This document shows, one piece after another, positions 58,601 to 64,000 of a stretch of DNA of 64,000 nt (position 1 is its first letter; each line of letters begins with the position of its first letter). The stretch spans positions 142,212 through 206,211 of the forward strand of contig SSNU01000115.1 in assembly GCA_012064415.1 (NCBI GenBank), read 5' to 3'. Both the position numbers and the translations under genes were made by a program. The stretch comes from Gyrodactylus bullatarudis (taxonomy: Eukaryota; Platyhelminthes; Monogenea; Gyrodactylidea; Gyrodactylidae). The notes under the pieces were generated by a model. The model did no database searches. It saw only the letters and a program-made list of their open reading frames with translations, and had not been told where the DNA came from.

Positions 58601-59633
58601 TTAATACAATTATTTTTGGTTCAGAAGTTATCGATTAAAAAATGTCCCATTTTTTGATCCAAAAACAGGCTGTGTTTGTAGCTATAGTGGGTAGAATAAT
58701 TATATATAATAATAATTAAATACATAAAGATTTCTTTTGATTTCATATGAATAAGGATAAATATTTTTTAATTTGATGATACAGTGATAGTTTTTATTTA
58801 TTCTAATTTAGATTGAAATACGCTCCTAATAAATGTCATAAAACGTTCAGAATAAATTGTCAATAATTAGCCTAGTTATAAATTGTACTCAAGATAGGAT
58901 TATTGTAAAAATTCTTAAAACTCACAAATTCAAGAAAGTATTGAAGTATTGTACCAGAAATATTTTTGAAACTCGATAGAATATCCTTTAAAAATTGCAA
59001 ATATTAAATATTTAAATTTTAAATTTGACCCTTGAAAATTGTACAACTCACAATATCGAGGCGAAAACCCCAAAATCAAATAGAACTGATAGTAACTTTA
59101 TCAAAATAAAAGTGTATTATAATGTCTCTATTTAAAGAAAGTCTGAACTCACTAATGATTTTAATGGCTAGGCGAATTTTGGATTCTTTTTACTTAGATA
59201 GGCATTGAGAATGGGCACAGAAATATGGGCAATGAGAAATTATTGAGACTCAACGATATTTATAATTAGTGTTATAATAGGCAAAACATTAAAGTTCTAT
59301 GTGTTTTTCTATGTCATTGGAGGAGGTAAGTGGTTATTTAGATTATGTATATGAAACCGGTTGAGGAATAAAATTAGTAATTATCATTGTGTGTCATAGC
59401 ATGGGAATGTGTCGATGACATGTTAAAATATGCATGATAAATTTTAATTTTTTTATCAATTCGAGAACGAAGGATAAATTCAAAACTTGATGTGACTTGT
59501 ATATTCAAGTGATTGACAGAGAGATACTAAAATGTTGGGACCAATCAGAATTAATATTACGTGTAAATTTGTAATAGAGTCAAAAGTCATGTGTCACATC
59601 AATGTGTAGCGAAAAGTAGGAAGGAATAGAGTT

Positions 59634-60070
59634 ATATATGTTACCGTTAATCTTGTTACTCTTAAGACTAACGGAATAGTTTGATAAACTTGTTACCAGG
59701 TTCCAAGATTAACAAGATATTCAGCTATAAAATATAGTTTGTTGATCTTGATTCTCGGTAATAAGATCTGCTGACTGAAATAAATTTGAATTAAATAAGG
59801 CTATGAAGATTTTTCATCAAACAATCCGATTGTGTAGGGTCTGAAATTGAGACTTCTTATACAGTGCAATGCGAAACTCATGGATTCCAGAGAATAAGAC
59901 GTATCAAGTGTTGAAATTCAGCCAACAATATTAATTTTACGTAAGGATTTTATCTCAATAGTTCGTTAAATTTGTTACCTAGTTTCAGGAATAACTAGTT
60001 AGTGATCATAACTATAAATAGATAGACTATAAAGACTATCAAGAGTAACAAGATTAACGGTAACATATAT
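59634..60070. mobile_element. MITE with 30-bp perfect terminal inverted repeats
   Basis: The ends ATATATGTTACCGTTAATCT are followed by tgttactctt, perfectly inverted at the right. The element is 437 bp with no open frame. The interior repeats the gttacc / aagattaac word several times in both orientations. Confidence 0.85.
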
Positions 60071-60357
60071 ACATCTATGTATATCTTATCTGATGCTGCA
60101 TACACGATATACATGGATATGATCATGATCATACATGAGAAAAAAGATACAAAGCTCTCTGATTGGTAAATTTTAAATGATATCTAATTTCGAAATAGAA
60201 TGAGATACCGAAGAAGTTTTTTTGCTAAACCTTCAGAGACAGTAGGTCTATAATATTTTTAAGTTTGAAGTTGATTTGATGAAAACTCTGATCGCCAACT
60301 CATTACAAAAAAACGGTCTTTGATTTTAATAATATAGATAAGTTGCTAAAATGAAAT

Positions 60358-60394
60358 GTGATAGAAATATCACTGTGGGACTTTGAGGGTTAAT
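60358..60394. mobile_element. TTAA-type element right end with hairpin
   Basis: GTGATA-GAAA-TATCAC forms a 6-bp stem and is followed by the terminus tgtgggactttgaggg and TTAA at about 60391-60394. It has the same order (hairpin, terminal repeat, TTAA) as the 36.7 and 43.4 kb MITEs. Confidence 0.5.
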
Positions 60395-63300
60395 GAGAAA
60401 TTTTTAGTGACGTGAGTGAAATAGTCTGGCAAAACGATGCCGTTTGTGAAATCAATTCTTCGATCAAGAAAGTCCTAAAGAACAAAAACTTGCACATTCA
60501 TGGCCCAACTAATTTTCAATTTTTATGCAGAAAGAATTTTCATTAATCTAAATTTTGAAAAATATAATATTGATTATAATGTAAATTATTTTAATCAGTA
60601 TTAGACGCTTAGCATTTCTCTTGTACAAATTATCTCATGAAATATTCTATAGACAGATTTCGGAAATCTATTTTTCACATATCAAAACGCTCCTCTAAAT
60701 AATGACAAATCATTGTTCAATTATGCTAGGTATCGTTTAAATGCATCATAAATTTTGAGGCAATGAGAAATATGGCAATATTTAAAATCTCCCCGCAAGG
60801 GATTCGTTTTCATTTCATCTCATGTTAAAATTCCTCCGTTTCTCTGTCATTCAGATAAGTTACTGCGAAATAGGATGTTCTATTGGTTATAATTAGCTCA
60901 GCAATTTTTTCATTCTGATTCAAAATTTATTCATTTTGATTTGGTATTTTCTCATTGTGAATTGAAATTACAGAAATAATCTTTTTTTAATTTCTTAGTT
61001 TTAAATGCTTTGATAAAGGTCCAAGAATATGTTCCATGAAAATTATATTATTCAAAAGAAATTTGAGAATACTTCCTGAGAAAAACGTCCTGCTTTCAAT
61101 CGATTTTAATGAAAATTAATATTAAACGAGTTAAGGGGAGCTTTAAAATTTCCTTTTATTGACAACTGTGATCTTTTTTACATAATTTAAGAAAAAAATC
61201 AATTTATTTTCCCTTCATCCCATGTACATGAGAAAATCCATCGAGAAATTCCTTCAAATAATGAAGATATTTTTTTCTCGATCAAGTTGTGAACGATTCT
61301 AGCTAAAAATTTATCAGAATCTTCCGTGACCAATTTTTTAAATTCTACTCTTTGATGTTAGATAAATTTGCATAGTTTTTTTCTCTCAAGATGTATGTAT
61401 CATATAAATTATGAAGGGCAAAATTTTCTTCTTGCAAACATTCCATCCAACTATTCTTGCATTTTAATTTACTTTTAATTCAAAATATAAAGGGTAATAA
61501 ATTTAATCTGATTTATTCAACACAAATAGAATCACTTATCATGTACAGAAACCCTTAGAGTTGTTATCAGCTGACTCATATGTTAAAGTCGAGAATGTTT
61601 GTCACCTCTTATTTAATCGTAAATAATATTTATCTTTAAATTTACTGCTCTTAGGGATTCTTTTTCATTTCATCGATGTTATGTTAAGACCTTTGGTATC
61701 CTTGTCATACAGAATCATGATTGAAAAATATGATAGAGTAGCTGTTAGTTAATTCAAAACATCTCTCTTAATGAAAAATTTATTTGGTAGAGATGGATTC
61801 TAGTCTGGGTCAGAATCTGAATGGGCTCTTCAGAAGAACTTAAATTATGGATCCAAAAAATGCTCTAAAAGTTTAAAATCAAAATCAAATTCTCCAATCT
61901 TGTTAAGAATTTAGGGAGACATAAAATGTACATGAAAAAAAATAAAATGAATAGACCGTGAAAGTGGTAATTCAAAGCATATACTTGATGTATCCAAGTT
62001 TTTTCCACTAATTGACTTGATTGGATTGAAGAGAAGATTTAGATAAATCAAGATAAAAAAAGTTGTGAAAGCAATTGATGTGTCAAGATTAGAATAAGAA
62101 GCAATGGGATTTGCCAAAAAGTTGACATTTTTTTAATTGATAAAAATAATAAAAACTATAGAATTTTACAAAAATTCTTATTTTACTCTTCATCAACAGA
62201 GAGAAATAGGATAATCCGACTGAATAAATATGATTTTTATGTTGCACTTTAGACTACAGCTCAATTTTTAAAACTATCAACATTAAAATTCTCGATCAGA
62301 TTTTAGTAATAAACAGATACAGAGGATTTTATTTATGTAAAAATCTATTCTCAAAATTATCTGAGAACAAAGGTAGGTAAGGTAGATTTTAGGTAGGTAA
62401 TATACACAGGGTCATTCAGACAATGCAATGTAAATTAATTATATAGAACATGTAAAATATCTACCGTCTTTTCCAGAAATGTTGGAGTATTCTTAAATAC
62501 ATTTTCAAACTTTGCTTTCAATGCTTAAAATGCTTGTATATGCGGTTAATTACACTAAGGAGTTGAGCAGTCCCCTACTGCACTTTAAATTATAATTTAT
62601 AAATCATTATACGAGTTTGTTTTCTTTATCTTAAGTCTACGAAAACTAGCGATTTTCCACTAGTTATTTTGGGAAATTGGTCATCACTTGATTTCCTATT
62701 GGTTATTTTTTATCACATATCATTTTAGCAACTCGATATAATCTTTTTGAGCCTTAGAAATACTCCGTTTACCAATCATTCGATATTAAAACTATTAATT
62801 TTCATTTAGTCAATTGTTTCCCGCCAAAGATTTGTCTAAATTATTCAATTATTTATCAAATAATAGTATGAATAAATAATCATGAACCAAAAAGTCCTAA
62901 GAAAAAAAAGTTCACTTGTAAATAGTCAGATCGTTTTTGCTGTAGAATGTCTAAAAATGAAATTTCAACTCTAATTATCTCACTATAGTATTATCTCTGT
63001 CTAGTATTTGAGCATATCTCAAAAATCCTTCTTCAACTTATATTACATGTTTAACTCTTCAAGTCCTAAATTATTTTTTTTTTCATCGCACAAATGAGAA
63101 AATTTGCAACCTAACCAAAATAATTACCCTGATTCCGAATCTGAATTCCTTTTTGGAAGCCGACTTATCATATCAAAGATAATAGAGGTTAAAATTGACA
63201 TTTATTGGCTCCAAAACCAGTTATCTTCTAAAATTTTTATTAATGGATCTTCAGATCACAAAATTTTCTTAATCTTTAATTTAATTCCTTATTTTTATGT

Positions 63301-63646
63301 TTTTGCCTTCAAAATGAAAGTTTCTTGGTTTCCAGACTATTTCCAGAACAGCTTTATAAGAGAGCAGGCGATTGCATATTAGAAATCTACGGCTATTGTT
63401 TTTCGATAGAAAGTTATTTAATTTTTTTCTAAGACCTCAGCAAATAGGTTTTCATAAAAACGTTATAAATATTTCACAAAATTTTCAAAAAATCACCCTT
63501 CTTCACGTAACTATGGTGTGAATCAGTGAAAAGCTATATTTATGAATCATCTATAATTTCGTAGCTCAATAAATTTCCCTTTTAATGAGGGGTAAACAAA
63601 GTGTTTTAGATATCTTTCAGTTAAATTATCGCTCGAGAAAGTGTTG
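60395..63646. other. Gene-poor stretch
   Basis: AT-rich sequence with one interspersed repeat at about 61775-61900 and short aggtaggt repeats near 62373-62400. A plus frame at 63104-63382 has no recognisable domain. Confidence 0.4.
61775..61900. repeat. Interspersed repeat, same family as 39230-39470
   Basis: It reads ttggtagagatggattctag, then tctgggtcagaatctgaatg and ggctcttcagaag. It matches 28012-28075 and 39240-39280. Confidence 0.5.
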
Positions 63647-63683
63647 TGTTCCACTCGTGGAACAATGGGACATGAAGGGTTAA
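63647..63683. mobile_element. TTAA-type element right end with palindrome
   Basis: The palindrome TGTTCCACTCGTGGAACA (63647-63664) directly precedes atgggacatgaaggg and TTAA (63680-63683). No left end was found in the window. Confidence 0.5.
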
Positions 63684-64000
63684 AATTCCAAAATTTTTCA
63701 AACCACCACAAGTCTTCACCCCGAAATCCTTAAAATAATGATATTTGTTTTAGTATGATGTTCAAGGGAGATTATAGGAATAACAGGGTTAACCATAACA
63801 TTGGGGGGTTTCACAAATAATGTCTCAAGATAAATTCAACATTACATAAAAGAAGAAAAATTTTGAATAAAATCAAACAAGTTTATTTTAATTTTTAATA
63901 AAAATTTTTAAATTTTCAACAGCTTCCTGTAATGATGCGCTACAAGCAAATACATTTACACCACATCAGTTATCAGTGCACAGTTATCGATCTCCACATT

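Noticed and set aside
1..64000. CRISPR arrays, rRNA or operon-like gene clusters
   Set aside because: No regularly spaced direct repeats, no rRNA-like sequence, and all recognised genes are spliced and individually transcribed.

Overview
The window is AT-rich animal nuclear DNA, roughly 70% A+T by eye. It has spliced genes with gt..ag introns, no operons, and a heavy load of transposon debris. Two genes are recognised with confidence, both conserved across Metazoa: a TRPM cation channel and API5. Many spliced exons, Penelope-like GIY-YIG elements, hAT elements, TTAA-flanked MITEs and long foldback repeats fit an invertebrate. I cannot name the phylum.

Layout. Positions 1-30911 are almost entirely one minus-strand gene, TRPM. 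Eighteen coding exons (about 935 codons, every exon phase compatible with the next) encode the cytosolic N-terminal half, up to a run of small exons just before the transmembrane domain. The pore and C-terminus lie to the left, outside the window. Its introns carry a broken autonomous hAT (1787-3750), foldback elements, TTAA MITEs, and a cluster of Penelope-like relics in a 9.7-kb intron (9348-19013). One of those relics appears to preserve a hammerhead ribozyme. About 475 bp upstream, on the plus strand, API5 starts divergently (31387-33152, seven exons, 483 aa). Its first two introns are only 26 and 24 nt. Next come a small unrecognised two-exon plus-strand ORF (33611-33930, 91 aa) and the last exon of an unrecognised minus-strand gene (33965 to about 34435).

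From about 34.5 kb to the end I find no convincing host gene. What can be supported there is repetitive: TTAA MITEs with a palindrome beside one terminus, foldback elements of one superfamily (about 17 copies or fragments in 64 kb), a minus-strand Penelope-like relic (44981-45556), a deletion-derivative hAT (56392-56873), two terminal-inverted-repeat MITEs (54025-54197 and 59634-60070), tRNA-derived sequence, and a pair of inverted promoter-like modules at 37.7 and 40.2 kb.

The genes do not form a pathway. TRPM and API5 share a short divergent intergenic region. The most unusual signals are the 24-26 nt API5 introns, the Penelope-associated hammerhead motif, the MITE termini with abutting palindromes, and the foldback superfamily, whose 300-350 bp near-identical arms lie inside TRPM introns.
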